From the NCBI RefSeq assembly GCF_021740465.1, contig NZ_JAIOZR010000019.1:1-40370 (forward strand): DNA of 40,370 nucleotides. The letters run 5' to 3'. This document shows positions 1 to 7,343 of the stretch, piece after piece. Positions within the stretch are counted from its first letter, which is position 1, and each line of letters begins with the position of its first letter. Source of the stretch: Chlorobium sp. (GTDB taxonomy: Bacteria; Bacteroidota; Chlorobiia; Chlorobiales; Chlorobiaceae). Both the position numbers and the translations under genes were made by a program. The notes under the pieces are model-generated. The model saw nothing but the letters and a program-made list of their open reading frames with translations. It was not told where the DNA came from and made no database searches.

Positions 1-132
1 CGCGAGAATGGTGATGTTGCGCGTATACTGCTCGACCGTCCGGATCTTGTGCATGGCGATCTTGCCCCCGCCGACAAAGAGGATTTTTTTATTGTCTATC
101 CGGATGTTGAGCGGAAGAAATACTTTTTTCAT
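1..132 (-). CDS. dsrV: DsrV, siroheme synthase-like protein, N-terminal fragment (cut by window edge)
   Basis: Only the first 44 codons are present; the gene continues beyond base 1. The ATG is at 132-130 on the minus strand. The translation starts [20 protein letters not shown] and goes on with [24 protein letters not shown]. This is the start of a CysG-N/Met8-type precorrin-2 dehydrogenase: a short hydrophobic strand, then a Rossmann nucleotide-binding loop GGGKIA (about residues 21-26). Such enzymes oxidise precorrin-2 to sirohydrochlorin on the way to siroheme, the prosthetic group of DsrAB. In green sulfur bacteria the gene directly after dsrP is called dsrV and has this fold, so position and sequence agree. 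It is about 150 bp downstream of dsrP with an inverted repeat between them. The assignment is good but rests on a short fragment. Confidence 0.78.
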   Translation of the reverse strand, partial: MKKVFLPLNIRIDNKKILFVGGGKIAMHKIRTVEQYTRNITILA

Positions 133-171
133 GAACGAAAAATTGGCTGGTTGGCATAAGGACATGTCCAT

Positions 172-248
172 AAAGGAGGGCGGACTTCCCTGTCCGCCAT
201 TCGAAATATAGATAAATCAATGGCGGGTCGGAAAACCCGCCCTCCTTT
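172..248. repeat. Compound inverted repeat between dsrP and dsrV
   Basis: The outer arms AAAGGAGGGCGG (172-183) and CCGCCCTCCTTT (237-248) are perfectly complementary. Two smaller hairpins lie inside: GGCGGA (179-184) with TCCGCC (193-198), and GGCGGG (222-227) with CCCGCC (236-241). The DNA can therefore fold as one long stem or as two side-by-side hairpins. It contains no open reading frame. It may be a dispersed intergenic repeat or an mRNA-processing or termination structure in the dsrP-dsrV transcript. Neither strand has a U-run directly after the stem, so a classical terminator is not clear. Confidence 0.6.
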
Positions 249-286
249 CAGACTATCCGGAAGTGAGGGTGATGCGAGGAAAAACG

Positions 287-1444
287 TTACGCCTCCTGCT
301 CCTTTTTCACGGTCACGGCAACCTTCAACAGCAGCGTCAGCACGAGAATGCCCACGGCCCAGATGCCGAGCGTGACGGTGAGCTCCGTCAGGGTGACGCC
401 GTATTCGGTGATCTCTTCGAGCGGCGAGGGTACGAATCCGCCCAGCACCAGCCCGACACCCTTGTCGATCCAGATGGAGCTGACCATGCCCACACAGGCG
501 GCTACAAGCCATTTCGAGGTTTGGCGCAGTTTCGGGTTGAGCAATATCGCCAGAGCGCCGAAACCGAGAAGCAGCGAGAGCCACATCCACGGCACGAGGT
601 TGCTCTTCCCTTCGAACCCGAAAAAGAGATACTGCAGGCCGTGCATGTGCGCCGGCACGTTGCTGTAGAAGGCGGTGAAGAACTCGGTGCCGATCATGAA
701 GAAGTTCGCGATGCCGGCATAGGTGGCAAGCACGGCAAGTTTCCGGCGCGCTTCGTTGCCCGCGTCGAAGCCGGTGGTCTTTTTCAGGACGAGGGTAACG
801 AGAATGAGCAGCGAGGTTCCCGCGGCAAACGCCGATGCGAGAAACCGGGGAGCGAGCACGGCGGTGAGCCAGAGGTGCCGTCCGGGAAGTCCTGCATAGA
901 GGAACGCCGTGACGGTGTGGATGCTGAAGGCCCAGGGAATCGAGAGATAGATGATCGGCTTGACCCATTTCGGCGTCGGTACGCCCTTGCGCTCCGCGCC
1001 GAGCACGGTCCATGCGCTGACGAAGTTGATCAGGAGGTAGCCGTTGAGCACCATCACGTCCCAGAACACCATGGCGTGTGGCGAGGGGTAGAGCAGCACG
1101 TTCAGCACGCGGTCGGGACGGCCCATGTCGGCAAGGATGAAGAGCATGCACATCAGCGTGGCCGCGACGGCCATGAACTCGCCGACGATCACGGTTTTGG
1201 CGAACTCCTTCCGGTTGTGCAGATAGTAGGGAATCACCACCATCACGGCCGAAGCCGCCACGCCCACAAGAAAGGTGAACTGCGCGATATAGAGGCCCCA
1301 GCTCACGTCGCGGCCCATGCCGGTAACGGTGAGCCCTTCCCACATCTGCCGTGAAAAGGCGACAGATCCCGCGCCGATGCCGAGCAGCAGGAGTCCTATC
1401 CAGAGCCAGTAGTTCCGGCTTCCTTTCAGAGCTTTTTCAATCAT
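287..1444 (-). CDS. dsrP: DsrP, NrfD-family integral membrane quinone-interacting subunit of DsrMKJOP
   Basis: A 385-residue, very hydrophobic protein with about ten predicted membrane spans, starting [20 protein letters not shown]. It belongs to the NrfD/PsrC family, membrane proteins without their own cofactor that exchange electrons and protons with quinones. Family-like stretches include the charged loop after helix 1 ([19 protein letters not shown]) and [16 protein letters not shown], in which the D-x-G-R-P motif is typical of NrfD proteins. It forms the periplasm-side module of the complex together with DsrO and DsrJ. The start is 9 bp after the dsrO stop codon. Length and gene order match DsrP of sulfur oxidisers. 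Confidence 0.93.
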   Translation of the reverse strand: MIEKALKGSRNYWLWIGLLLLGIGAGSVAFSRQMWEGLTVTGMGRDVSWGLYIAQFTFLVGVAASAVMVVIPYYLHNRKEFAKTVIVGEFMAVAATLMCMLFILADMGRPDRVLNVLLYPSPHAMVFWDVMVLNGYLLINFVSAWTVLGAERKGVPTPKWVKPIIYLSIPWAFSIHTVTAFLYAGLPGRHLWLTAVLAPRFLASAFAAGTSLLILVTLVLKKTTGFDAGNEARRKLAVLATYAGIANFFMIGTEFFTAFYSNVPAHMHGLQYLFFGFEGKSNLVPWMWLSLLLGFGALAILLNPKLRQTSKWLVAACVGMVSSIWIDKGVGLVLGGFVPSPLEEITEYGVTLTELTVTLGIWAVGILVLTLLLKVAVTVKKEQEA

Positions 1445-1453
1445 GACGATACA

Positions 1454-2230
1454 TTAAATGATATAAAAGACCGAAGGTTTCGTGCCCAGTTCGGGTTTGC
1501 GCTGCATGGTTTCGCTGGATTCCAGCAGCTTGCGGATCTCCGACGCGGGATCGTTCAGGTCGCCGAACACCAGCGCCTGCTCCGGACATGCTTCGACGCA
1601 GGCCGGGTCGAGTCCTTTCACCAGCCGTTCGGAGCAGAAGTTGCACTTCTCCACCACCCCCTGCATGCGGGTCGGATACTCGGTGCTCGCAAGCTTGATG
1701 CCCTCTCTCGGATCGCGCCAGTTGAAGCTGCGGGAACCGTAAGGGCAGGCGGCCATGCAGAAGCGGCAGCCGATGCAGCGGTGGTAGTCCATGGAGACGA
1801 TGCCGTCCCACCGCCTGAAGGTGGCCTCGGTCGGGCAGGCCTTCGTGCAGGGCGGCTCGGCGCAGTGGTTGCAGAGCGCGACGTAGGGCCTTTCGGTAAC
1901 CTCGGAGCTCTGGAACTGCCGGCTTGCCGTGGGAAACACGTTTTCGTAGGAGCTTTTCCAAATCCACTTCACCTCGTCCTTGCGGTTGCCGAAATCGGGC
2001 ACGTTGTGCGTAAAGTGGCAGGCCGCAACACACTCCTTGCAGTTGCCGGAGCATTTGCGGGTATCGATGAGCATGCCCCAGCGATGCTTGCCGGGTTCGG
2101 GTTTTTCGTCCCATGCCGGAAACACGGTTTTCTCGAGCGAAAGCGCCGGGAAGAGGCCGGCTGCCGAACCGATGCCGGCAAGAATGCCGATGCCGGCTTT
2201 CTTGATAAATGATCTGCGGTCTTCGTTCAT
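1454..2230 (-). CDS. dsrO: DsrO, periplasmic ferredoxin-type iron-sulfur subunit with Tat signal
   Basis: 258 residues from the ATG at 2230. The frame is open further upstream, but this start is chosen because it shares one base with the dsrJ stop (TGATG) and begins with a Tat signal: [20 protein letters not shown], with the twin arginine at residues 5-6. The mature part carries cysteine groups for several [4Fe-4S] clusters: [41 protein letters not shown] and a final CNFC...[10 protein letters not shown]. The protein should be exported folded and carry electrons between triheme DsrJ and membrane subunit DsrP. The four-cluster ferredoxin layout is that of the DmsB/NrfC/HmeA family, and the neighbours fix the identity. 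Confidence 0.95.
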   Translation of the reverse strand: MNEDRRSFIKKAGIGILAGIGSAAGLFPALSLEKTVFPAWDEKPEPGKHRWGMLIDTRKCSGNCKECVAACHFTHNVPDFGNRKDEVKWIWKSSYENVFPTASRQFQSSEVTERPYVALCNHCAEPPCTKACPTEATFRRWDGIVSMDYHRCIGCRFCMAACPYGSRSFNWRDPREGIKLASTEYPTRMQGVVEKCNFCSERLVKGLDPACVEACPEQALVFGDLNDPASEIRKLLESSETMQRKPELGTKPSVFYII

Positions 2231-2613
2231 CAGGGCGCCTCCATTGGTGAAATATGGCAGTTCCAGCAGTTGGGCTTCACATTGGCGTACATGTGGCAGT
2301 TGAAGCAGAACATCCGGTTGCTTGAGTGGCAGTTCAGGCAGGTGTTCAGGCTTTTGTCGATCTTTCTGCCGTCGGGCGCGACCCATACGCGGTTTCCTTC
2401 GCGCACGGATGAGTGCCGCCACTCGGCAAGTACACGCATGTGGTTCGCCCGCATGTACTCTTTCGAGCCGATGCAGGCCGAGCTGTCGACCGCAGCGGCC
2501 GCAGCAGGGGCGGCAACCTTTTCCGCCTGGCTCTCCTGGTGCCGGAAAGCGTAGACGCCGGCAAGCACCACAATGAGCATGGCGGCTGCCGTCATAATGA
2601 TTTTTTTAGTCAA
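2230..2613 (-). CDS. dsrJ: DsrJ, triheme c-type cytochrome
   Basis: A small periplasmic cytochrome c with three CxxCH haem sites close together near the C-terminus: CLNCH, CFNCH and CWNCH. An N-terminal hydrophobic anchor ([19 protein letters not shown]) comes first and looks like an uncleaved signal anchor. I place the start at the TTG at 2613-2611, giving 127 residues ([10 protein letters not shown]...). An AAGGAGG ribosome site lies six bases before it, and TTGACTAA forms an 8-base overlap with the dsrK stop. An ATG at 2634 would add seven residues but has no such site. The stop codon overlaps the dsrO start by one base. DsrJ is the haem subunit of DsrMKJOP; its exact electron partner is unsettled in the family. 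Confidence 0.93.
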   Translation of the reverse strand: MTKKIIMTAAAMLIVVLAGVYAFRHQESQAEKVAAPAAAAAVDSSACIGSKEYMRANHMRVLAEWRHSSVREGNRVWVAPDGRKIDKSLNTCLNCHSSNRMFCFNCHMYANVKPNCWNCHISPMEAP

Positions 2614-4255
2614 CGTCGTCCTCCTTGTCGTCAAAACCGGTCATTGGATCCTCCCTGAGATCTTCGGTTCTCATTTTCTCGCCCTGCATCACGAGGGCGT
2701 TGCCCACCAGTTCGTGCAGGCCGTATACCGACACGCCGGGGTTCCAGTACCGCATAAGCGGCGGAAGGCTGGCGCGGTCGATGGCGCAGATGGTGACCAG
2801 CGAATTGACCTGGTGCTTCTCCTTCACCTTCTGCACGGCGTTCGCCCTCGGGAAGCCGCCCTTCATGCGCATGGCCATGTTCTCCTCGGCGTTGATGCCG
2901 CTGCCCGAACCGCAGCAGAAGGTCTGCTCGCGGATGGTGTTTTCCGGCATCTCGTGGAAGGAGTTGCACACCTTGTTAAGAACATATCGCGGCTCCTCGA
3001 ACATGCCCATGCCCCGGGCGACGTTGCAGGAGTCGTGGAAGGTGGTGCGCAGATGGTCGTTGCGTTTCGGGTCGAGCTTCAGCTTGCTGTTATGGATAAG
3101 ATCGGCGGTAAACTCGGCGATATGCACCATTTTCGTGGCTTTCGCGTTGCTGAACTTCGTTCCGGTGATGGGCGAAACCGGTTCTTCGAGGAAGTTTGCC
3201 GGGCCGTTCATGGTGCTCATGTACTGGTGCACCACGCGCCACATGTGGCCGCACTCGCCGCCGAGGATCCATTTCACGCCGAGCCGTTCGGCTTCGTGGT
3301 ACATCTTCGCGTTCAGCTTGCGCATCATGTCGTTCGAGGTGAAGAACCCGAAGTTCCCCCCTTCCGAAGCGTAGGTGCTGATGGTGTAGTCGAGCCCGAT
3401 GTGCTCGAAAAGCAGCATGTAGCCCATCATGGTGTAGACGCCGGGGTCGCCGAAGACGTCGCCGGACGGGGTGATGAAAAGGATCTCCGCACCCTTGCGG
3501 TTGAAGGTGGGGTTCACCGCCACGCCGGTCAGCTCCTCGATGTCGTCAACGAGCGACTCGACGTTCTGCACGAAGGTGTGCGGCTCGATGCCGAGATGGT
3601 TTCCCGTGCGGTTGCAGTTCGCCACCGGTGCGAGAATCCAGTTATTGTTCAGGCCCACGAGCTGCAGGATCTCGCGCACCATGATGGTGATCTCCGCGGT
3701 ATCGATGCCCATGGGGCAGAACACCGAACAGCGGCGGCACTCGGTGCACTGGTAGAAGTACATGTACCACTCCCTGAGCACCTCTTTGGTGAGCTTGCGC
3801 GATCCGGCAAAGCCCTTCAGGATTTTCTCAACCATGGGAAAATCGCCGCGGTAGACCGAACGGACCAGTTCGGCGCGAAGCACCGGCATGTTCTTCGGGT
3901 CGCCCGTACCGAGGAAGAAGTGGCACTTGTCGGCGCAGGCGCCGCACCGCACGCAGGAGTCGAGGTAGAGCTTCAGGGAGCGGTATTTCTTTATGCGTTC
4001 CCGCATGCCGTCCATGAGGGTCTTCTGCCACCCTTCGGGCAGCTGCCAGTCATCGTCGGTAACTGCCCACTTGCGGGGATTGGCAAAGCCGAGCTCCTCG
4101 ATCACCTCGGGTTTGGCCGGAAAGCAGAAGTTCCCCTCGCGGAACTCCACGGGCATCTCCCACCACTCCTGTTTGGCGTGATCGCCTTTCAGCGGGCTCG
4201 GCTTCTCCTCCATCTCGCGGATGAGGTCGGCCTGTTTCGGTAGATATTTCGACAT
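2606..4255 (-). CDS. dsrK: DsrK, HdrD-like catalytic iron-sulfur subunit
   Basis: 549 residues, starting [20 protein letters not shown]. Two [4Fe-4S] ferredoxin motifs occur in the N-terminal half ([14 protein letters not shown] and [14 protein letters not shown]). The C-terminal half has CCG-domain features, including [25 protein letters not shown] and [21 protein letters not shown] domains in heterodisulfide reductase HdrD hold the special [4Fe-4S] cluster that splits or forms disulfides. In Dsr systems the substrate is the trisulfide or disulfide of DsrC, handled on the cytoplasmic side together with DsrM. GGAG near the end of dsrM serves as ribosome site; only two bases separate the dsrM stop from this ATG. 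Confidence 0.96.
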   Translation of the reverse strand: MSKYLPKQADLIREMEEKPSPLKGDHAKQEWWEMPVEFREGNFCFPAKPEVIEELGFANPRKWAVTDDDWQLPEGWQKTLMDGMRERIKKYRSLKLYLDSCVRCGACADKCHFFLGTGDPKNMPVLRAELVRSVYRGDFPMVEKILKGFAGSRKLTKEVLREWYMYFYQCTECRRCSVFCPMGIDTAEITIMVREILQLVGLNNNWILAPVANCNRTGNHLGIEPHTFVQNVESLVDDIEELTGVAVNPTFNRKGAEILFITPSGDVFGDPGVYTMMGYMLLFEHIGLDYTISTYASEGGNFGFFTSNDMMRKLNAKMYHEAERLGVKWILGGECGHMWRVVHQYMSTMNGPANFLEEPVSPITGTKFSNAKATKMVHIAEFTADLIHNSKLKLDPKRNDHLRTTFHDSCNVARGMGMFEEPRYVLNKVCNSFHEMPENTIREQTFCCGSGSGINAEENMAMRMKGGFPRANAVQKVKEKHQVNSLVTICAIDRASLPPLMRYWNPGVSVYGLHELVGNALVMQGEKMRTEDLREDPMTGFDDKEDDVD

Positions 4256-4257
4256 GG

Positions 4258-5253
4258 TTACTCCTTTTCGAGAGGCAGTTTCGCCTTTTTCATCTTTTCG
4301 CGGTAATCGTCCTCGTACTCACTGTAGGTGCGGATCTTCATGGGCTGACGCCACACATTGACATGCATTTTCTCGCGGCTGTTGTTCAGCATGGTGCGCG
4401 TCGGGCTGAGAAAAATCGCGCCCATGTGCATGAGCTTGCTGAACGGAAAGTACAGCAGCAGCATGCATACGAGAAAGAGATGCACATAAAAGAGCGCGCC
4501 GATCTCGGCTGGAGGATCGAAGCTGAAGCTCATCAGCCGCAGCATCTGATCCTTGACGGCCATGACGTCAACCTTGGCGATATAGCGCATCAGCACCCCG
4601 GCGCCGACGATGCCGCCGAGCAGGAAGAGCGGGAAGTAGTCGGTAGGCAAGGAAATGATGCGCATTTTCGCATCCGACACGCGCCGCACAAAAAGGAAGG
4701 TGATTGCCGAGAGCGCAAGCGCATCGGTTACATAGAAAGCCGGAAGCGTGATATCGAAGAAACTGTCGAGCTGGTCGAGCGATTCGGCGAAACCAGGCAC
4801 CATGATAAAGAAAAACCGCGCATGGCGCAGCACGATGACGAGAAGCGACCAGTGGAACACGAGACCGCCGAGCCAGAGCCACTTGGTGGAGCCGTACACG
4901 AGATCGGGACCCTTGCTGAATTCGGCCTTGTTGTTGCGGAAAAGGGAACGGAACAGCAGCACCTCGGAAAGCACCCTGACGGCGGCATGCCACGGTTTCG
5001 AGGGGCTTTCGATTTTGTCGTGGTGAATCCAGTCGAGCGACTTCTCCTGGCCGCAGGTGGAGGTGATGTTGTAGGGTACCGGACGGCGAAGCCAGTCAAC
5101 CATCCGGTAGACGAAGCCTGCAATGAACAGCACCGCGGCAGCGTAGGGTATGACGACGCCGAAAAGATAATCGAGGCCGGCATACTGCACTCCTGCGAAA
5201 GGAATGAGCGCAAGCACGGCCACCATTGCGAAGGGCAGCATAATCTTTTTCAT
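4258..5253 (-). CDS. dsrM: DsrM, NarI-like membrane cytochrome b subunit
   Basis: 331 residues with five to six hydrophobic spans and the plan of NarI/HdrE cytochromes b: MKKIMLPFAMVAVLALIPFAG, then VVIPYAAAVLFIAGFVYRMVDWL. Histidines suited to bind haem b lie in helices, such as GLVFHWSLLVIVLRHARFF and FYVHLFLVCMLLLYFP. It anchors DsrK to the cytoplasmic face and passes electrons between the menaquinone pool and DsrK. The start ATG overlaps the dsrT stop (ATGA, four shared bases), and dsrK follows after two bases, so dsrT-M-K-J-O-P looks translationally coupled. Confidence 0.95.
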   Translation of the reverse strand: MKKIMLPFAMVAVLALIPFAGVQYAGLDYLFGVVIPYAAAVLFIAGFVYRMVDWLRRPVPYNITSTCGQEKSLDWIHHDKIESPSKPWHAAVRVLSEVLLFRSLFRNNKAEFSKGPDLVYGSTKWLWLGGLVFHWSLLVIVLRHARFFFIMVPGFAESLDQLDSFFDITLPAFYVTDALALSAITFLFVRRVSDAKMRIISLPTDYFPLFLLGGIVGAGVLMRYIAKVDVMAVKDQMLRLMSFSFDPPAEIGALFYVHLFLVCMLLLYFPFSKLMHMGAIFLSPTRTMLNNSREKMHVNVWRQPMKIRTYSEYEDDYREKMKKAKLPLEKE

Positions 5254-5696
5254 GATCCGGTACTCCTCAGCAGCATGTGCATTTTACTCCTGCTCTCTTC
5301 GACCTTGAGCTGGTAGATGGTTTCACGATGCTCCATGAAGAGGTCGAAGGCCTCGAACAGTATGGCTTCGATTCTTTCGGTGCAGAAGGGCGCGTCGCCT
5401 TCGGAACCTCCGGTCTCCTGCAGGATGCTCCTCAGCTCCGGAAAAAGCGAAAGGCTGCGGGAAGGACGGAAAGGATGCACGGCCAGGATGCGCGTCACGC
5501 GCGACACACCCTCCCTGCAACGCTCACCGTCTTCGGCAAAACCGTCAAGCATCATTCCCATGCCGTCGGCGAGCGCTTCCGATATTGGCGTACCGGGAGC
5601 CATCTTCCCGGAAAAAAGGTCGAGGCCGAACTCGAGCCATCGCTTCAGGATTGTCTCCCGGTTTTCCCGGATGATCCGCTCCCAGGTTCGATTCAT
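5250..5696 (-). CDS. dsrT: DsrT, RsbRD_N-domain-like small cytoplasmic protein
   Basis: 148 residues, mostly helical and soluble: MNRTWERIIRENRETILKRW at the start, and a C-terminal charged helix (RETIYQLKVEESRSKMHML). The N-terminal IIRENRETILKRWLE pattern resembles the RsbRD_N family of globin-like helical sensor domains found in stressosome and kinase proteins; this is recognition by eye. In green sulfur bacteria the gene between dsrH and dsrM is named dsrT and is also known in sulfate reducers, but its biochemical role is not established. It overlaps dsrM by ATGA, arguing for balanced expression with the membrane complex. It has one cysteine (FCTERIE) and no obvious metal site. Confidence 0.82.
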   Translation of the reverse strand: MNRTWERIIRENRETILKRWLEFGLDLFSGKMAPGTPISEALADGMGMMLDGFAEDGERCREGVSRVTRILAVHPFRPSRSLSLFPELRSILQETGGSEGDAPFCTERIEAILFEAFDLFMEHRETIYQLKVEESRSKMHMLLRSTGS

Positions 5697-5757
5697 AGGG
5701 TCAGAGGGTAAATTAATTTAATATAAGATCTGCACAGCAATGACCTCAAAAGGGTGG
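5697..5757 (-). promoter_or_regulatory. AT-rich dsrH-dsrT spacer with palindrome, possible internal promoter
   Basis: After tight packing in dsrE-F-H, this gap opens before the dsrTMKJOP block. It holds the perfect 12-base palindrome TAAATTAATTTA (5709-5720) next to TTATATTA on the minus strand, which could serve as a -10 region for a secondary promoter driving dsrT and the membrane complex. No convincing -35 box was found. Confidence 0.3.
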
Positions 5758-6057
5758 CTAGAGCCAGCTGTTCACCTGATGCTCCTCCACCAGATCGACG
5801 AACCCGTCGTAATCGACCGTTGCCACCCCCTCGGTGAGGTTCGAGATGCCTCGTGCCTCGAGGTCTGGCCGGAGCGCATAGACCGGATTGTTTTTCATGA
5901 CACCGGCAAGAGCTTCCGAAAAGCGGTTACCCTGCTGTACGGCATAGACTCCGTTCTCGATGAAGAGCACGGGATCTCCCGGCTGGAGAAATCTGATGCA
6001 GGTATCGAAGCTGTCGCCTGAAAATGGTGATTTGTTGATCGTATGTAACATCGACAA
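5758..6057 (-). CDS. dsrH: DsrH, sulfur-relay subunit
   Basis: 99 residues of the DsrH/TusB family: MSMLHTINKSPFSGDSFDTC, then IRFLQPGDPVLFIENGVYAV. The cysteine at residue 20 is in the position known for Allochromatium vinosum DsrH. DsrE, DsrF and DsrH form a cytoplasmic alpha2beta2gamma2 hexamer that passes sulfane sulfur towards DsrC. The protein begins five bases after the dsrF stop. Length is normal for the family. Confidence 0.93.
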   Translation of the reverse strand: MSMLHTINKSPFSGDSFDTCIRFLQPGDPVLFIENGVYAVQQGNRFSEALAGVMKNNPVYALRPDLEARGISNLTEGVATVDYDGFVDLVEEHQVNSWL

Positions 6058-6062
6058 AAACG

Positions 6063-6434
6063 TTAATGGTGAATGATGACGTCCTGCCCGTTCATAAGCG
6101 CTCCGATTTCGGAGGAGTCGAGCACTTCGACATCCACAAGCAGGTCCTCTTCGGAAAGTCCCCTCTCCTCGAGCGAAATCCGGTCGACGTAGAGTTTCTC
6201 GACATCGTAACCGTCAAGCGCCATGAAGGTTTTGGCGAAGCCCTTGATGCCGATGCCCGCCGTGTCCTGGTTCTTTTTGATGGCGTAAACGCCGTCGCCG
6301 ATGAACACGACCGACAGATCCTGCTCGTAGGCCGCCATGATAAGGATCATTTCAAGACCCTCGTAGCTGTATATCGTGCCGTGAGGCGCATGGCGCAGCA
6401 CATGCATGATCTTTTTCACGTTTTCGTTTTCCAT
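6063..6434 (-). CDS. dsrF: DsrF, sulfur-relay subunit
   Basis: 123 residues of the DsrF/TusC family, with MENENVKKIMHVLRHAPHGT at the N-terminus and the core LIMAAYEQDLSVVFIGDGVYAIKKNQD. There is no cysteine anywhere in the protein, as expected for DsrF, which is a structural partner in the hexamer while DsrE carries the active cysteine. It lies six bases after dsrE and five before dsrH. DsrEFH is a hallmark of oxidative, not reductive, Dsr pathways. Confidence 0.94.
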   Translation of the reverse strand: MENENVKKIMHVLRHAPHGTIYSYEGLEMILIMAAYEQDLSVVFIGDGVYAIKKNQDTAGIGIKGFAKTFMALDGYDVEKLYVDRISLEERGLSEEDLLVDVEVLDSSEIGALMNGQDVIIHH

Positions 6435-6440
6435 TGTTCT

Positions 6441-6800
6441 TCAGTCTCCGAAGGTTAAAAGTCTGTCGTTGCGGATGGCGATATCGGTCAGGGTGCCGAG
6501 TCCGGTGATCTCGCCGCCTTCGATGAGCACCTCGTCGCAGATGCCGCGACGTTTCGAGGCTGCGATACAGGCGAGAATCTCCACGCCATGCTCCTTGTGC
6601 AGCTTATCCCAGCGGGCGGAGATGTGCCGGTCGTCCTGGGGCGGATCCATCATTTTCGTCACGTTGTTGACGCCGTCGTTGTAGAGGAAGACGGCATCCA
6701 CCCTGTGCCCTTTTCTGATTGCCGCTTCGGCAAACTTGTAGGCCGTGTCGGCAGCCTGGTGGTTATACGGTCCTTCCTTGAGCAGGATTCCTATTTTCAC
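6441..6800 (-). CDS. dsrE: DsrE, sulfur-relay subunit with active cysteine
   Basis: 119 residues of the DsrE/TusD family, starting MKIGILLKEGPYNHQAADTA. The cysteine at residue 78 (GVEILACIAASKRRG) is exactly where the persulfide-carrying Cys78 of the purple sulfur bacterial DsrE lies. It would accept sulfur from a rhodanese or TusA-like donor and hand it to DsrC through the DsrEFH hexamer. The gene is separated from dsrU by 48 bases and followed closely by dsrF. Confidence 0.95.
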   Translation of the reverse strand: MKIGILLKEGPYNHQAADTAYKFAEAAIRKGHRVDAVFLYNDGVNNVTKMMDPPQDDRHISARWDKLHKEHGVEILACIAASKRRGICDEVLIEGGEITGLGTLTDIAIRNDRLLTFGD

Positions 6801-6848
6801 GGTCAGGAAATTGTAGGGTTAGGGAAAACATGCACCGTACCTGCCGCA

Positions 6849-7220
6849 TCAGCAGCAGGCTGCGGTCTCCTCCATCGCGGCCTCGTAAAGAGGCAGCCAG
6901 GTACGGGAGTGCTCCGCAATCGGTTTCTCCATGTACTGTGCAAAATACAGGTCGTCGGCAGCCTTCCGGATATCGCCGGCCCTGAGCGCTTCGAGAGCTT
7001 TGCGACCGTAAGCCGACGAATCCTCGGCTGTCAGCACCACCTGTCGCCAGTAGTTCCGGGCCTCCTCGCCGTACACTGCGGTTCGGGGCAGCGCCATGGC
7101 CTCCTTCAGCGAAGAGACCGCGACGGCGCGCGGCCCGAATCTGGCCGTCCAGCCCGCTTCAGCCCACTTCGACGTACGTTCGAGGGCCTCCTGTGTCTGT
7201 TGTATCAGAGCTTCGTACAT
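6849..7220 (-). CDS. dsrU: DsrU, small helical protein of unknown function
   Basis: 123 residues: MYEALIQQTQEALERTSKWA at the start, a middle AVYGEEARNYWRQVVLTAEDSSAYGRKALEALRAGDIRKAADDLYFAQYMEKPIAEHSRTWLPLYEAA, and a C-terminal CC pair (MEETAACC). It looks all-helical and soluble. I do not recognise a domain. In green sulfur bacteria the gene between dsrL and dsrE is named dsrU; I use the name by position. Its placement between the DsrL oxidoreductase and the DsrEFH relay, and the vicinal C-terminal cysteines, make a sulfur- or redox-linked role possible, but this is inference. Confidence 0.7.
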   Translation of the reverse strand: MYEALIQQTQEALERTSKWAEAGWTARFGPRAVAVSSLKEAMALPRTAVYGEEARNYWRQVVLTAEDSSAYGRKALEALRAGDIRKAADDLYFAQYMEKPIAEHSRTWLPLYEAAMEETAACC

Positions 7221-7312
7221 TGCTTTGCTGGTTGCTGTTCGTTAATGTTGATTCTATCGACTTGTCCGCAGGTCTGCAGGTCAGGGACAAAAGGACAATG
7301 ACCCACCCTTCC

Positions 7313-7340
7313 GACTACTGACTACTGACTACCGACTACC
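7313..7340. repeat. Seven-base tandem repeat, four units, dsrU-dsrL gap
   Basis: The gap upstream of dsrU contains two GACTACT units (7313-7326) followed by two GACTACC units (7327-7340) and a decayed unit GACCTAC. It ends a few bases from the dsrL stop codon. Short heptamer arrays like this arise by slippage. No function is evident; copy number could differ between strains. Confidence 0.7.
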
Positions 7341-7343
7341 GAC

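Noticed and set aside
2573-4243. 556-codon open frame on the plus strand, opposite dsrK
   Set aside because: It is the mirror of dsrK: histidine/alanine/valine-rich, no family resemblance, and fully within a strongly supported gene. Similar long mirror frames at 263-1354, 7404-8846, 10387-11490, 19424-21331 (minus) and 26294-27274 (minus) were rejected for the same reason.
7313-7340. Protein-binding array
   Set aside because: The heptamer repeat is downstream of any promoter signal and ends at the dsrL stop codon; simple slippage explains it better.
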